Both the position numbers and the translations under genes were made by a program. The notes under the pieces are model-generated. The model searched no databases. It saw only the letters and a list, made by a program, of their open reading frames with translations, and was not told the DNA's origin. A stretch of 64,000 nt of DNA from Microbacterium aurugineum (GTDB taxonomy: Bacteria > Actinomycetota > Actinomycetes > Actinomycetales > Microbacteriaceae), in NCBI RefSeq assembly GCF_023101205.1, contig NZ_CP078078.1, forward strand, positions 992,001 through 1,056,000, given 5' to 3'. Below, piece after piece: positions 20,391 through 30,127 of the stretch; position 1 is the first letter of the stretch; each line of letters begins with the position of its first letter.

Positions 20391-21359
20391 ATGACCTCTA
20401 AGAAAACCGTTGCTGCCCCGCGTGTCGTGGCCACGATCATCGCGAGCATGCTGCTCATCTTCGGCATCGGCGCGCCCGCGATGGCCGACGCCATCGATGA
20501 CGTGTCGGCTGTCGATCAGCAGTTCCAAGCGGACGCTATGGCCTTCACTGTCGTCTACTCCGATCAGTCCGCGTCAGCGGAGGACGCGGCCACCGCTGCC
20601 AGCGATTTCCAGCAGGCGGCGGCGTCGGCACAGCACGGCTTCGAGCAGGTCGCCGGTGGCACGGACGAGGAGGAGATCGTCGCCTATGCGGAAGAGTTCG
20701 CTCGTGACGCGGGCGACATGTCCGATGCCTCGGGTGAAATCGCCGATGCGTTCGCGGCGCAGGATGCGGAGGCACTGGCGGGGGCGGAAGAGAGCCTGTG
20801 GGCGGCGATGGATGCCTACAACGCGACGGTGGACGACTACAACGAGTACCTGACCGCGCTGCCGGTATCGGCACTGGACGATCCGGCGTTCACCGCCTGG
20901 CTGAACGTGCTGATCATCGCTGTCGCGTTCTTCCTCCTGTCGCTGGTGTTCGCGATCGTCACTCGGAAGCAGACGGGATTCCTGCCGCCCAAGACCGATA
21001 AGCGCGGCAAAGTGCAGCAGGTCTCCTTGCGCGCGCTCCGTCTCATGGTCGTGGGGTCGGCGGCTCTATTCGTCGTCGGTGCAGCGATTCCGTTCTTCCA
21101 GATCATCTTCGCGCAGCCGAACGCCAACGGCGAGTACACCTATCGCATCTTCTGGTACCCCTTGGCAGTCGGTGCTGTTCTCACCGTCGTCGGAGTCGTC
21201 CGATACTTCCTCGTCGCGGCGAAGGTGCGCCGCGAGGGATCTGCGCCTCAGCACGATCCGTCGGGAGCCCAGGCCATGCCGGTCGTCGCCACAACATCGA
21301 CCTCTCCGGCGTCTCCTCCGCCTGTATCCCAAGGAGCTCCGCCGGCGTCGTCGGTGTAA
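20391..21359 (+). CDS. Membrane protein of unknown function with extracytoplasmic helical domain
   Basis: A 322-aa protein I do not recognise. ATG 20391 places a signal peptide (VVATIIASMLLIFGIGAPAMA) close to the N-terminus; an upstream ATG at 20286 would add an unlikely polar leader. Residues about 32-165 are rich in Ala, Asp and Glu and look alpha-helical, extracytoplasmic and possibly coiled-coil. Three hydrophobic segments follow (AWLNVLIIAVAFFLLSLVFAIV, MVVGSAALFVVGAAIPFFQIIF, YPLAVGAVLTVVGVVRYFLV). The last about 40 residues are Ser/Pro/Thr rich. It follows the giant surface-protein gene in the same direction after 186 bp with no gene in between, so a surface-related role is conceivable but unsupported by motif. 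Confidence 0.75.
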   Translation: MTSKKTVAAPRVVATIIASMLLIFGIGAPAMADAIDDVSAVDQQFQADAMAFTVVYSDQSASAEDAATAASDFQQAAASAQHGFEQVAGGTDEEEIVAYAEEFARDAGDMSDASGEIADAFAAQDAEALAGAEESLWAAMDAYNATVDDYNEYLTALPVSALDDPAFTAWLNVLIIAVAFFLLSLVFAIVTRKQTGFLPPKTDKRGKVQQVSLRALRLMVVGSAALFVVGAAIPFFQIIFAQPNANGEYTYRIFWYPLAVGAVLTVVGVVRYFLVAAKVRREGSAPQHDPSGAQAMPVVATTSTSPASPPPVSQGAPPASSV

Positions 21360-21401
21360 CTCTCGGGTCGCTGATCCGTCCGCGGGTCAGCGACCCGAGA
21401 G
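21360..21401. terminator. Bidirectional terminator hairpin
   Basis: CTCTCGGGTCGCTGA (21360-21374) and TCAGCGACCCGAGAG (21387-21401) are perfect 15-bp inverted repeats around a 12-nt loop, directly after the stop of the membrane-protein gene. The right arm also encodes the last residues and TGA stop of the convergent hrpA gene, so one hairpin serves both genes. Confidence 0.85.
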
Positions 21402-24400
21402 CGCCTTCATGATGCGCTGCGGCGACACCGGCTGGGCGGTACCCAGGCGCTGCGCGAACACACTCACGCGGTACTCCTCCAGCAGCCAGCGCACCTCGAC
21501 GAGCGAAGGCGTCGCGTCGCGGCGGAGGGGGATCGTGCCCCCGGCGTCCTCGAACGCGTTCGCCATGCGCTCGTACTCGGTCATGCGGGCGCGGTCCTTG
21601 CCCGGCTCGCTGGCGAGGGTCTTCAGGCGGTCGAGCATCCCCTCCAGGTAGCGGGGGAACTGTGCGAGACGGTCGACACCGGCGGCGGACACGAAGCCGG
21701 CATGCAGAAGGCCGCTCAGCTGGGTGCGGATGTCGTTGAGCGGTCCGAGCAGCGCGAGCGAATTCTGGGACTTGATGCCGCGTTCGACGTCGCGGGATCG
21801 GGTGAGGATGCGTGCGACCAGCGAGACGCACGCGAAGAGATCATCGACGAGCGTGGCCGAGACCGCGTCGCGCACCGTCGCGAAGTCCGCCTCGTTGCGC
21901 ACGATCCCTTCCGGCACGACACGCTCGATGGCCTTGCGGGCGACGGCCGCCCGGCAGTCCTCGATGAGAGCGGCGGCGGACGGGTACGGCGAGGCGGCGA
22001 GTGCCAGCTTCTCCTGACTCGTGAGGTGCTCCTGCACATACGAGGAGGGGGAGGGCACACCGAGCAGCACCAGGCGCAGCACGCCGTCGCGGGTGGAGGC
22101 GGCAGCGGCCTCCGGGGTCGACTCGACCCGCACCGACACGCTCTTGCCCTGGTCCACGATGGCGGGATAGCCGCGCACGACACCGCCGGCGACCCGGGTG
22201 TCGAGCACCTCGGGCAGGTCTCCGAAGGTCCACCCCGTGAGGCCGGTCTGCTCGACCGGAGCCGCGGCGACGCGTTCGGGCCCGCGACCTCCACCGGAGC
22301 TCCCGGATCGGGGAGGGGCGGCGATCGAGCGGGCGACGCTGCTGCGCGCACGGTCGGAGAGTCGCGTCTGCAGCGCCCGCAGATCGCGGCCGGAGCCGAC
22401 GATCCTGCCGCGCTCGTCCACGGCGCGGAAGTTCATGCGCAGGTGCGGAGGGACCCGCTCGTCGTCGAAGTCGGTCGCGGACACGAGCTGGTTCGCGAGC
22501 GGCTGGATCCGTCGGGCGAGCGCTTCCTTGAGCGTGCGCGGAGGGAGTCCGCCGTGCGACTCCGGGCCTTCCTCGATGAGCTCGGCGCCGAACTTCTCGG
22601 CCCAGTCGGCGGCGGGGACGACATGGCGCCGGATCGCCTTGGGGAGCGCGCGCAGCAGCCCCGTCACGAGTTCGGCGCGCAGCCCCGGAACCTGCCAGTC
22701 GAAACCGCGGTCCTCGATCTGCGCGAGCAGCGGCAGCGGCACGACCACGCTGACGCCGTCGTCGTCGGCGCCGGGCTCGAACCGGTACGCGAGACCGAGC
22801 ACCTGGTCGCCCTGCGTCCACCGCGTCGGGAACTCGCGCTGATCCGCGCGTTCCTCGTCGTCGATCAGGTCGCTCTCGCGCATCACGAGCAGCTTCGGCG
22901 TGGTGGCCATGGCTTCGCGCCACCAGCTCTCGAAGGAGCGCACATCGAACACCTCGGCGGGGATGCGTTCGTCGTAGAACCGGAACACGGCCTCGTCGCC
23001 GGCGAGGATGTCGCGACGGCGCTCACGCTCCTCGAGCTTCTCGAGGCGTTTGCGCAGTTCGGCGTTGCTGCGCCAGAACGCACTCACCCGCTTGTCGATG
23101 CGCGCCGGATCCCACTCGCCCTCGACGAGCGCATGCCGTACGAAGAGTTCGCGCGACGCCGCCCGGTCGATGCGCGCGAACTGCACGCGCCGTCGCGGGA
23201 TGATCTCGAGCCCGAACAGCGTCACCTTCTCGAAGGCGACCGCGGCCCCGGCATCCTTCGACCAGTGGGGCTCGGTGACCTGCCGCTTGGCGAGGTCGCC
23301 CGCCAGGGGTTCGGCCCAGGCCGGGTCGATCGCGGCGACCGTGCGGGCGAACGTGCGCGAGGTCTCGACGATCTCGGCGGCGATCACCGCGCGAGGACTC
23401 TTCTTGCGCAGCCCTGACCCGGGGAAGATCGAGAAGCGGATGCCGCGGGCGCCCCGATACTCCGCGATGCGGCGGCCTTTCGGCTCCTTCGCGGGGGAGT
23501 GCGACTTGCCGGCGGGTGCCGTGCGTTCGTCCAGGATGCCGATCTGCGAGAGCAGGCCGGACAGCAGGGCGCGATGGATGGCGTCGGGGTCGCTCGTCCC
23601 GGTCTCGTCGCGCGGGCGGTCGGGGGTCTTCACGAGGGTGCGGAGTTGACGGTGCACGTCGAACCACTCCCGCACCCGCACGTAGTTGAGGTGCTCGGAG
23701 CGGCAGAGTCGGCGGAACGCACTCGAGCCGAGCTCGCGCTGCTGCTCGCGCAGGTGATTCCAGAGGTTCAGCAAGGTCAGGAAGTCGCTCGTCGGGTCGA
23801 CGAAGCGTGCGTGCTGCCGGTCGGCCTCCTCGCGGCGCTCCTCCGGCCGCTCGCGCACGTCCTGGATCGTCATTCCCGAGACGATCGCGAGCACGTCGCG
23901 AGTGACCGAGCCGCCCGATCCCGTGCGTCCCGCCTCGATGAGCATCCGTGCGAACCGCGGGTCGATCGGCATGCGCGAGATCTCACGCCCCGTGCGCGTG
24001 AGGTGCGGGGAGCCGTCACGGCGGGAGGGCTCGACCGCGCCGAGCTCGGTGAGCAGGTCGAATGCCGCCTTCACGCCGCGGGAGTCGGGCGGGGTCAGGA
24101 ACGGGAAGGCGCTGATGTCGCCGAAGCCGAGCGAGAGCATCTGCAGGATGACCGATGCGAGTGACGTCCGCAGGATCTCGGGCTCGGTGAATTCCGGCCT
24201 CCGGTCGAAGTCCTCCTCCGAGTAGAGGCGGATCGCGATGCCGTCGCTGGTGCGGCCCGCGCGGCCCGAGCGCTGGTTCGCCGAGGCCTGCGAGATCGCC
24301 TCGATCGGCAGGCGCTGCACCTTGGATCGGTTGCTGTAGCGCGAGATCCGGGCGGTACCGGTGTCGATCACGTACTTGATGCCGGGAACGGTGAGACTCG

Positions 24401-25304
24401 TCTCGGCGACGTTGGTCGCGAGGATCACCCGGCGGCGCACGCCAGGCACCCGACTGCGCTCGAACACCCGGTGCTGATCTGCGGCCGAGAGGCGTCCGAA
24501 CAGCGGAAGCACCTCGGTGGGGGCACGGTCGTTCGCGTATGCGCCGCGAACGGCGTCGGTCGCGTCGCGGATCTCGGCTTCGCCGGGCAGGAACACCAGC
24601 ACATCGCCCGGCGCCTCCCGGTCGAGCTCGCGCAGCGCGGAGACGATCGCCGAGACCTCGTCCTCCGGGTCGCCGGCCTGATCGTCCTCGTCGGGGTCCT
24701 CCGACGGTCCGCGGTAGCGGATCTCCACGGGATAGGTGCGCCCGGACACCTCGATGATCGGAGCCGGGGTGCCGTCGGCCGCCGCGAAGTGCTTCGCGAA
24801 ACTCTCCGGATCAATCGTCGCCGAGGTGATGACGACCTTGAGGTCGGGGCGCTCGGGCAGGATGCGTGAGAGGTAGCCGAGGAGGAAATCGACGTTGAGG
24901 GAGCGCTCGTGCGCCTCGTCGATGATGATCGTGTCGTAGCGCGTGAGCAGTCGGTCGCGGTGGATCTCGTTGAGGAGGATGCCGTCGGTCATCAGTGCGA
25001 TGCGGGTGGCATCGGAGACCTTGTCGGTGAAACGCACCTTGTAGCCGACCAGGGTGCCGAGCTCGACCTGGAGCTCTTCGGCGACACGCTCTGCGATGGT
25101 GCGGGCCGCGAGGCGGCGTGGCTGCGTGTGGGCGATGCGCTCCCGCCCGAGTTCGAGGGCGATCTTCGGCAGCTGTGTCGTCTTGCCGGATCCGGTGGCC
25201 CCCGCGACGATCACGACCTGGTGGTCGCGGATGGCGTCGGCGATCTCGGCCCTGGCTGCGCTGACGGGCAGCTCCGGCGGATAGGAGATCACAGGGGAGG
25301 ACAT
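21387..25304 (-). CDS. hrpA: ATP-dependent RNA helicase HrpA
   Basis: A 1305-aa DEAH-box helicase with the length and architecture of HrpA. The N-terminal RecA core carries GATGSGKTTQ (Walker A), DEAH (Walker B, in IIIDEAHERSL), SAT in ITSATIDPESF and the QRSGRAGR motif VI. Helicase-associated (HA2) and OB-fold domains come next, then the long HrpA C-terminal domain. It is predicted to remodel RNA and rescue stalled ribosomes in the cytoplasm. A TACGAT box (complement of 25313-25318) lies 8 nt before ATG 25304, and GGAGGG sits in the gap. It diverges from the gene at 25348 across only 43 bp. Confidence 0.96.
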   Translation of the reverse strand: MSSPVISYPPELPVSAARAEIADAIRDHQVVIVAGATGSGKTTQLPKIALELGRERIAHTQPRRLAARTIAERVAEELQVELGTLVGYKVRFTDKVSDATRIALMTDGILLNEIHRDRLLTRYDTIIIDEAHERSLNVDFLLGYLSRILPERPDLKVVITSATIDPESFAKHFAAADGTPAPIIEVSGRTYPVEIRYRGPSEDPDEDDQAGDPEDEVSAIVSALRELDREAPGDVLVFLPGEAEIRDATDAVRGAYANDRAPTEVLPLFGRLSAADQHRVFERSRVPGVRRRVILATNVAETSLTVPGIKYVIDTGTARISRYSNRSKVQRLPIEAISQASANQRSGRAGRTSDGIAIRLYSEEDFDRRPEFTEPEILRTSLASVILQMLSLGFGDISAFPFLTPPDSRGVKAAFDLLTELGAVEPSRRDGSPHLTRTGREISRMPIDPRFARMLIEAGRTGSGGSVTRDVLAIVSGMTIQDVRERPEERREEADRQHARFVDPTSDFLTLLNLWNHLREQQRELGSSAFRRLCRSEHLNYVRVREWFDVHRQLRTLVKTPDRPRDETGTSDPDAIHRALLSGLLSQIGILDERTAPAGKSHSPAKEPKGRRIAEYRGARGIRFSIFPGSGLRKKSPRAVIAAEIVETSRTFARTVAAIDPAWAEPLAGDLAKRQVTEPHWSKDAGAAVAFEKVTLFGLEIIPRRRVQFARIDRAASRELFVRHALVEGEWDPARIDKRVSAFWRSNAELRKRLEKLEERERRRDILAGDEAVFRFYDERIPAEVFDVRSFESWWREAMATTPKLLVMRESDLIDDEERADQREFPTRWTQGDQVLGLAYRFEPGADDDGVSVVVPLPLLAQIEDRGFDWQVPGLRAELVTGLLRALPKAIRRHVVPAADWAEKFGAELIEEGPESHGGLPPRTLKEALARRIQPLANQLVSATDFDDERVPPHLRMNFRAVDERGRIVGSGRDLRALQTRLSDRARSSVARSIAAPPRSGSSGGGRGPERVAAAPVEQTGLTGWTFGDLPEVLDTRVAGGVVRGYPAIVDQGKSVSVRVESTPEAAAASTRDGVLRLVLLGVPSPSSYVQEHLTSQEKLALAASPYPSAAALIEDCRAAVARKAIERVVPEGIVRNEADFATVRDAVSATLVDDLFACVSLVARILTRSRDVERGIKSQNSLALLGPLNDIRTQLSGLLHAGFVSAAGVDRLAQFPRYLEGMLDRLKTLASEPGKDRARMTEYERMANAFEDAGGTIPLRRDATPSLVEVRWLLEEYRVSVFAQRLGTAQPVSPQRIMKALSGR

Positions 25305-25347
25305 AGCCCTCCATCGTACGACGGGTTCGGCCCCCTACGATCAACGG

Positions 25348-26520
25348 GTGATCAACGCACTGCCTCCCGTCCGGTGGTTCCGCGAATTCGGGCGACCTCC
25401 GCGCATCCTCGGCCTCGATGTCGCCCGGGCCCTGGCCATCCTCGGCATGGTCGGAGCGCACATCGGCGAGACCGAGTCGTTCGACTGGTTCGAACCGTCG
25501 ACGTGGACCTCTCTGGTGAACGGGCGTTCGTCGATCCTGTTCGCGGTGCTCGCCGGAGTCTCGATCGCGCTGATGACCGGGCGCAGCACGTTGCCTGAGC
25601 GCGAGCGCATCCCCGGCCTCCGACTGAATCTCATCGGCCGGGGTGCGGTGATCTTCGTGATCGGCCTGGCGCTGGAGATGCTGAACACCCCGATCGCGAT
25701 CATCCTCACCCTTTACGGGCTCCTGTACGTCGCGGTGATCCCGTTCCTGCGCTGGCGGCCCTGGCAGTTGCTGCTCGCCGCCGCCGTGCTCGCGCTGCTC
25801 GGGCCCGCGCTGCTCGCGTTCCTGAACGCGGTGATGCTGCACCCCTTCGGGTCGGGCATCGGCTTCGTCCTGTACGGCACCTATCCGATCACGGTCTGGC
25901 TGGCGCTCGTCCTCGGCGGTATGGCCCTGGGGCGGATGCACGTGGAGCAGGTGCGCACCGCCGTGGTCGCGCTGATCGTCGGTTTCGTATTGGCGGTCGC
26001 CGGGTACGGCCTCGGTGCCCTCGGACAGGCCGCGGGGATCACCGGCGCCGTCAGCAGGAGCTCGTCGTTCAGCGGGAGCTCGTCGTTCGAGGGGAGCTCG
26101 TCCGGGTGGGCGGAGTACCCGCAGGCGCTCGCCGAAGCGGATCCCGGGGGAGCGGTGCTCCTGGCGGTCTTCTCGGTCGATCCGCACAGCGGGGGAACGG
26201 CCGAGGTCCTCGGCTCCGGGGGCTTCGCACTCGTCGTGATCGCGCTGTGTCTGCTGGCGAGTCGACCCTTGCGGGGGGTGCTGCTGCCGTTGGGAGCACT
26301 CGGATCCATGCCGTTGACGGCATACAGCGCGCATGTGCTCTCGATCGTCCTGGTGAGCGGACCCGGTGGGTTCTTCTCGAGCAACGATTTCTGGGCGGCG
26401 ACCACGCTGGGGCTGCTGGTGCTCACGACGCTCTGGTCGATGTTCTTCGGGCGCGGTCCGCTGGAACGCCTGGTCGGGCGCGGCGCCGCGGCGATGGCGG
26501 CTGTCCCACACCGGTCCTAG
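25348..26520 (+). CDS. DUF418 / heparan-glucosaminide acetyltransferase-like membrane protein
   Basis: A 390-aa polytopic membrane protein starting at GTG 25348. The N-terminal motif RILGLDVARALAILGMVGAHIG is typical of the DUF418/DUF1624 group, which resembles membrane acyltransferases. About ten hydrophobic segments are visible. A Ser-rich insert (residues about 236-253) is encoded by three 18-bp tandem repeats (26056-26109). TACGAT at 25336-25341 ends 6 nt before the GTG, implying a leaderless mRNA. Acceptor and donor are unknown; a role in modifying an envelope sugar is only a family-based guess. Confidence 0.8.
   Translation: MINALPPVRWFREFGRPPRILGLDVARALAILGMVGAHIGETESFDWFEPSTWTSLVNGRSSILFAVLAGVSIALMTGRSTLPERERIPGLRLNLIGRGAVIFVIGLALEMLNTPIAIILTLYGLLYVAVIPFLRWRPWQLLLAAAVLALLGPALLAFLNAVMLHPFGSGIGFVLYGTYPITVWLALVLGGMALGRMHVEQVRTAVVALIVGFVLAVAGYGLGALGQAAGITGAVSRSSSFSGSSSFEGSSSGWAEYPQALAEADPGGAVLLAVFSVDPHSGGTAEVLGSGGFALVVIALCLLASRPLRGVLLPLGALGSMPLTAYSAHVLSIVLVSGPGGFFSSNDFWAATTLGLLVLTTLWSMFFGRGPLERLVGRGAAAMAAVPHRS
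26056..26109 (+). repeat. Three 18-bp in-frame tandem repeats
   Basis: Units at 26056-26073, 26074-26091 and 26092-26109 share GGAGCTCGTC and encode S/F/E/G-rich hexapeptides in a probable extramembrane loop of the DUF418-like protein. The third unit is degenerate. Confidence 0.75.
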
Positions 26521-27366
<846 letters not shown>

Positions 27367-27452
27367 CCCCGTGATACCGGGGCTCTCGGGCCCAGATGAC
27401 GCCCCGTGTCGCCGTGCGCGACAGGGGGCGTCGTCGTGAGTACCGTCGAGGC

Positions 27453-28022
27453 ATGACAGCTCCGTTCCGCGTCGTCGCCGTGTCGGGATCCCTGCACGAG
27501 CCCAGCAAGACCACCGCCCTGGTCCGCGCGATCACGGCCGCCGTCGCCGAGCGCGCCGACGTCGAGGCGCAGCTCATCGAGCTGACGCAGATCGGTCCCG
27601 GGCTGGCGGGTGCGCTGCACCGTGACCAGCTGGCGCCGGAGGTCGAAGCGCAGTTGCAGGCGATCGAATCCGCCGACCTGCTCATCGTGGGCAGCCCCGT
27701 CTACCGAGCCTCGTTCACCGGGCTCTTCAAGCACCTGTTCGACTTCGTCGGTCAATACGACCTCGTGGGAAAGCCCGTGCTGCTCGCCGCGACCGGCGGC
27801 GGGGAGAAGCACGCCCTGATCATCGAGCACCAGCTGCGGCCGTTGTTCGCGTTCTTCCAGGCGCTCACCCTTCCGCTCGGGGTGTACGCGAGCAACACGG
27901 ACTTCGACGGCTACGAGATCGCTTCCGACGTGCTGCGCGCCCGCATCGCGCTGGCCGCGGATCGTGCCCTGCCTCTGGTCGGCTACGCGGCCTCCCGTCC
28001 GGTGGAGCTGCTGGTCGGCTGA
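27453..28022 (+). CDS. NADPH-dependent FMN reductase (MsuE/SsuE-like)
   Basis: A 189-aa flavodoxin-like reductase. VSGSLHEPSKTTAL is the FMN phosphate loop, and SPVYRASFTGLFKHLFD is the signature shared with MsuE/SsuE-type FMN reductases that feed reduced flavin to monooxygenases. ATG 27453 is preferred over an upstream ATG because TACCGT (27441-27446) ends exactly 6 nt before it, indicating a leaderless transcript. No partner monooxygenase lies next to it. Confidence 0.9.
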   Translation: MTAPFRVVAVSGSLHEPSKTTALVRAITAAVAERADVEAQLIELTQIGPGLAGALHRDQLAPEVEAQLQAIESADLLIVGSPVYRASFTGLFKHLFDFVGQYDLVGKPVLLAATGGGEKHALIIEHQLRPLFAFFQALTLPLGVYASNTDFDGYEIASDVLRARIALAADRALPLVGYAASRPVELLVG

Positions 28023-28055
28023 GCGCGTCACCGTCGCGCGGCGTAGCGTGAAGGC

Positions 28056-29858
28056 ATGACCAACCGGCTCGCCGACACCCTCAGTCCGTACCTCCGTGCG
28101 CATGCCGACAACCCCGTCGACTGGTATCCGTGGGGCGAGGAAGCGTTCGCGGAGGCGAGGCGACGCGATGTGCCGCTGTTGATCTCGATCGGCTACTCGA
28201 CCTGTCACTGGTGTCACGTGATGGCACGCGAATCGTTCGCGGACCCGGAGACCGCCGCGCGGATCAACGAGGGCTTCGTCGCGGTCAAGGTCGATCGCGA
28301 GGAGCATCCGCAGGTCGACGGTGCCTACATGGCCGCGGCTTCGGCGTTCACCCAGAACCTCGGTTGGCCGCTCACGGTCTTCGCCACCCCGCGCGGGCGC
28401 ACCTTCTTCGCCGGCACCTACTGGCCGCCGGAGGCTCGGCCGCCGATGCCGGCGTTCCGTGACGTCCTCGCCGCGGTCGGGGAGGCGTGGACACTGCGGC
28501 GGGTGCAGGCAGAGGAGTCGGCGGATGCCGTGACCGATGCGCTCACCCGTGCGGCGGAGGCCACGCCGTCCGAACTCCCGGACGTGGTCGCGATCGCGAC
28601 GGCTGCGGAGTCGATCGCCCAGCGGGAAGATCAGCAGTTCGGTGGCTTCGGCGGCGCCCCGAAGTTCCCCGTCGCCACCACCTTGCGATTCCTGCAGCAT
28701 CCGCTCGTGCGGGAGGGTGCTCCGGAGGCGGGGGCGTCAGCGGGGCGCGCGCTCGCCGCGATGACCCGATCGGACCTGCGCGATGCCGACGGCGGGTTCT
28801 TCCGCTACGCCACCCAGCGCGACTGGACGGTGCCGCACTACGAGCGGATGCTGACCGACAACGCGCAGCTGCTCGACGTCGCGCGCGACGCGGGGGAGGA
28901 GGACCTCGTCCGCGGGATCGTGTCATTCCTGACCGGGGTCCTGCAGCGAGACGGCGGCGGGTTCGGTGCCGCCCAGGATTCGGAGTCGTGGGTCGAGGGC
29001 GCTCGCAGCGAGGGCGGGTACTACCGGCGTGCGCTGCCCGAACGTGCGGGCCTTGCGCCGCCCGCTGTCGATGGCAAGGTGATCACCGGGTGGAACGGCC
29101 TCGCGATCGGTGCGCTCGCCCGGGCCGGGGCGACCTTCGGAGAGCGGAGCTGGATCGATGCCGCCGCGTCCGCCGCCGACGAGGTGCTGCGGGTCAACCG
29201 CGATGCCGACGGCGCTCTCGTCCGCGCGTCCTTCGAGGGGCGGGCCTCTGCCGCGGTCGCGACCGCGGCAGATCGTGGACTTCTCGCCGACGGTCTGTTC
29301 GCTCTGGCCCTGGCCACCGGCGAGGCGACCTGGGCGGTGGCGGCCCGCGGGATCCTCGACGACGCACTGGAGGGCACAGCGGGTGAGGATCCGTTGCTGT
29401 CGGCCCAAGGGATCGCGGCGTCGCCCGACCAGACCGACGGCGACCTGCCCTCGGATGCCGCGGCCGTGGCCGGCGCCGCACTGACCGCCTGGTGGCTGGG
29501 AGCGGGGGACCGGTATCGCGCCGCTGCTGTGTCGACGGTGAGCATGCTGGCCGCGCGGGCGCTGGAGCAGCCCTTCGCCCACGGCACCCTGCTGCGGGTG
29601 GCTGCGGGCCTCGCGATCCCGCCGCGCCAACTCGTCGTGGTCACCGGAGCGCGCGACAGTGCGCTCGGCCTCGCAGGCAGGGGCGCGGATGCCGAAGTCG
29701 TCGCCGTGGTCGCGCCCGATCAGGCGCGGGCGTTCACGGATGCCGGATTCAGCCTGTTCGAGGGCAAGGACGCGGTGGCGGAACGCGCCTATGACTGCCG
29801 CGCGTTCGTGTGCCGGTTGCCCGTGAGCGACCCGGCCGAGGTGTCGATCGGGCGGTGA
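28056..29858 (+). CDS. DUF255 thioredoxin-domain protein (YyaL/SSP411-like)
   Basis: A 600-aa protein. The N-terminal thioredoxin-like DUF255 domain carries the CHWCH motif (Cys50 and Cys53) and [12 protein letters not shown]. The long C-terminal part is an (alpha/alpha)-barrel of the glycosidase-like type ([32 protein letters not shown]). The family is widely conserved but its enzyme activity is not established. TAGCGT at 28044-28049 ends 6 nt before ATG 28056, so the mRNA is probably leaderless. Confidence 0.92.
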   Translation: MTNRLADTLSPYLRAHADNPVDWYPWGEEAFAEARRRDVPLLISIGYSTCHWCHVMARESFADPETAARINEGFVAVKVDREEHPQVDGAYMAAASAFTQNLGWPLTVFATPRGRTFFAGTYWPPEARPPMPAFRDVLAAVGEAWTLRRVQAEESADAVTDALTRAAEATPSELPDVVAIATAAESIAQREDQQFGGFGGAPKFPVATTLRFLQHPLVREGAPEAGASAGRALAAMTRSDLRDADGGFFRYATQRDWTVPHYERMLTDNAQLLDVARDAGEEDLVRGIVSFLTGVLQRDGGGFGAAQDSESWVEGARSEGGYYRRALPERAGLAPPAVDGKVITGWNGLAIGALARAGATFGERSWIDAAASAADEVLRVNRDADGALVRASFEGRASAAVATAADRGLLADGLFALALATGEATWAVAARGILDDALEGTAGEDPLLSAQGIAASPDQTDGDLPSDAAAVAGAALTAWWLGAGDRYRAAAVSTVSMLAARALEQPFAHGTLLRVAAGLAIPPRQLVVVTGARDSALGLAGRGADAEVVAVVAPDQARAFTDAGFSLFEGKDAVAERAYDCRAFVCRLPVSDPAEVSIGR

Positions 29859-29861
29859 CGG

Positions 29862-30080
29862 TCAGTTCTGGTTGCGCGGATGCCGGCGGGCGGTGCGCTC
29901 GTTGCCGCGGCGGTAGTTCCCGGTCGCGCGCGCCATCAGCAGCTGCGCGTCGCCGCTCGCGGCCTGCGCGAGGAACTCCTGGGCCCGTGCACCGCGCAGC
30001 ACGGTCGCGGTGACGCCGCGATGGCGGATGACGACGTCGTCACCGCGCACCGCGAACTCGAATCCGGAGGGGCTGCCCAT
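29862..30080 (-). CDS. Small conserved-type hypothetical protein (72 aa)
   Basis: A 72-aa basic protein I do not recognise by name. It starts GSPSGFEFAVRGDDVVIRHRG, which looks like a short beta-rich domain, and ends in an Arg/Asn-rich tail. It is judged real because TAGGCT (complement of 30087-30092) lies exactly 6 nt before ATG 30080, it fills the gap between flanking genes without overlap, and its stop falls 3 nt from the end of the convergent DUF255 gene. Confidence 0.7.
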   Translation of the reverse strand: MGSPSGFEFAVRGDDVVIRHRGVTATVLRGARAQEFLAQAASGDAQLLMARATGNYRRGNERTARRHPRNQN

Positions 30081-30127
30081 GCGGCGAGCCTAGCGCCCGG
30101 TGATTCGGTGGCTCGACGGCGCGGTGC

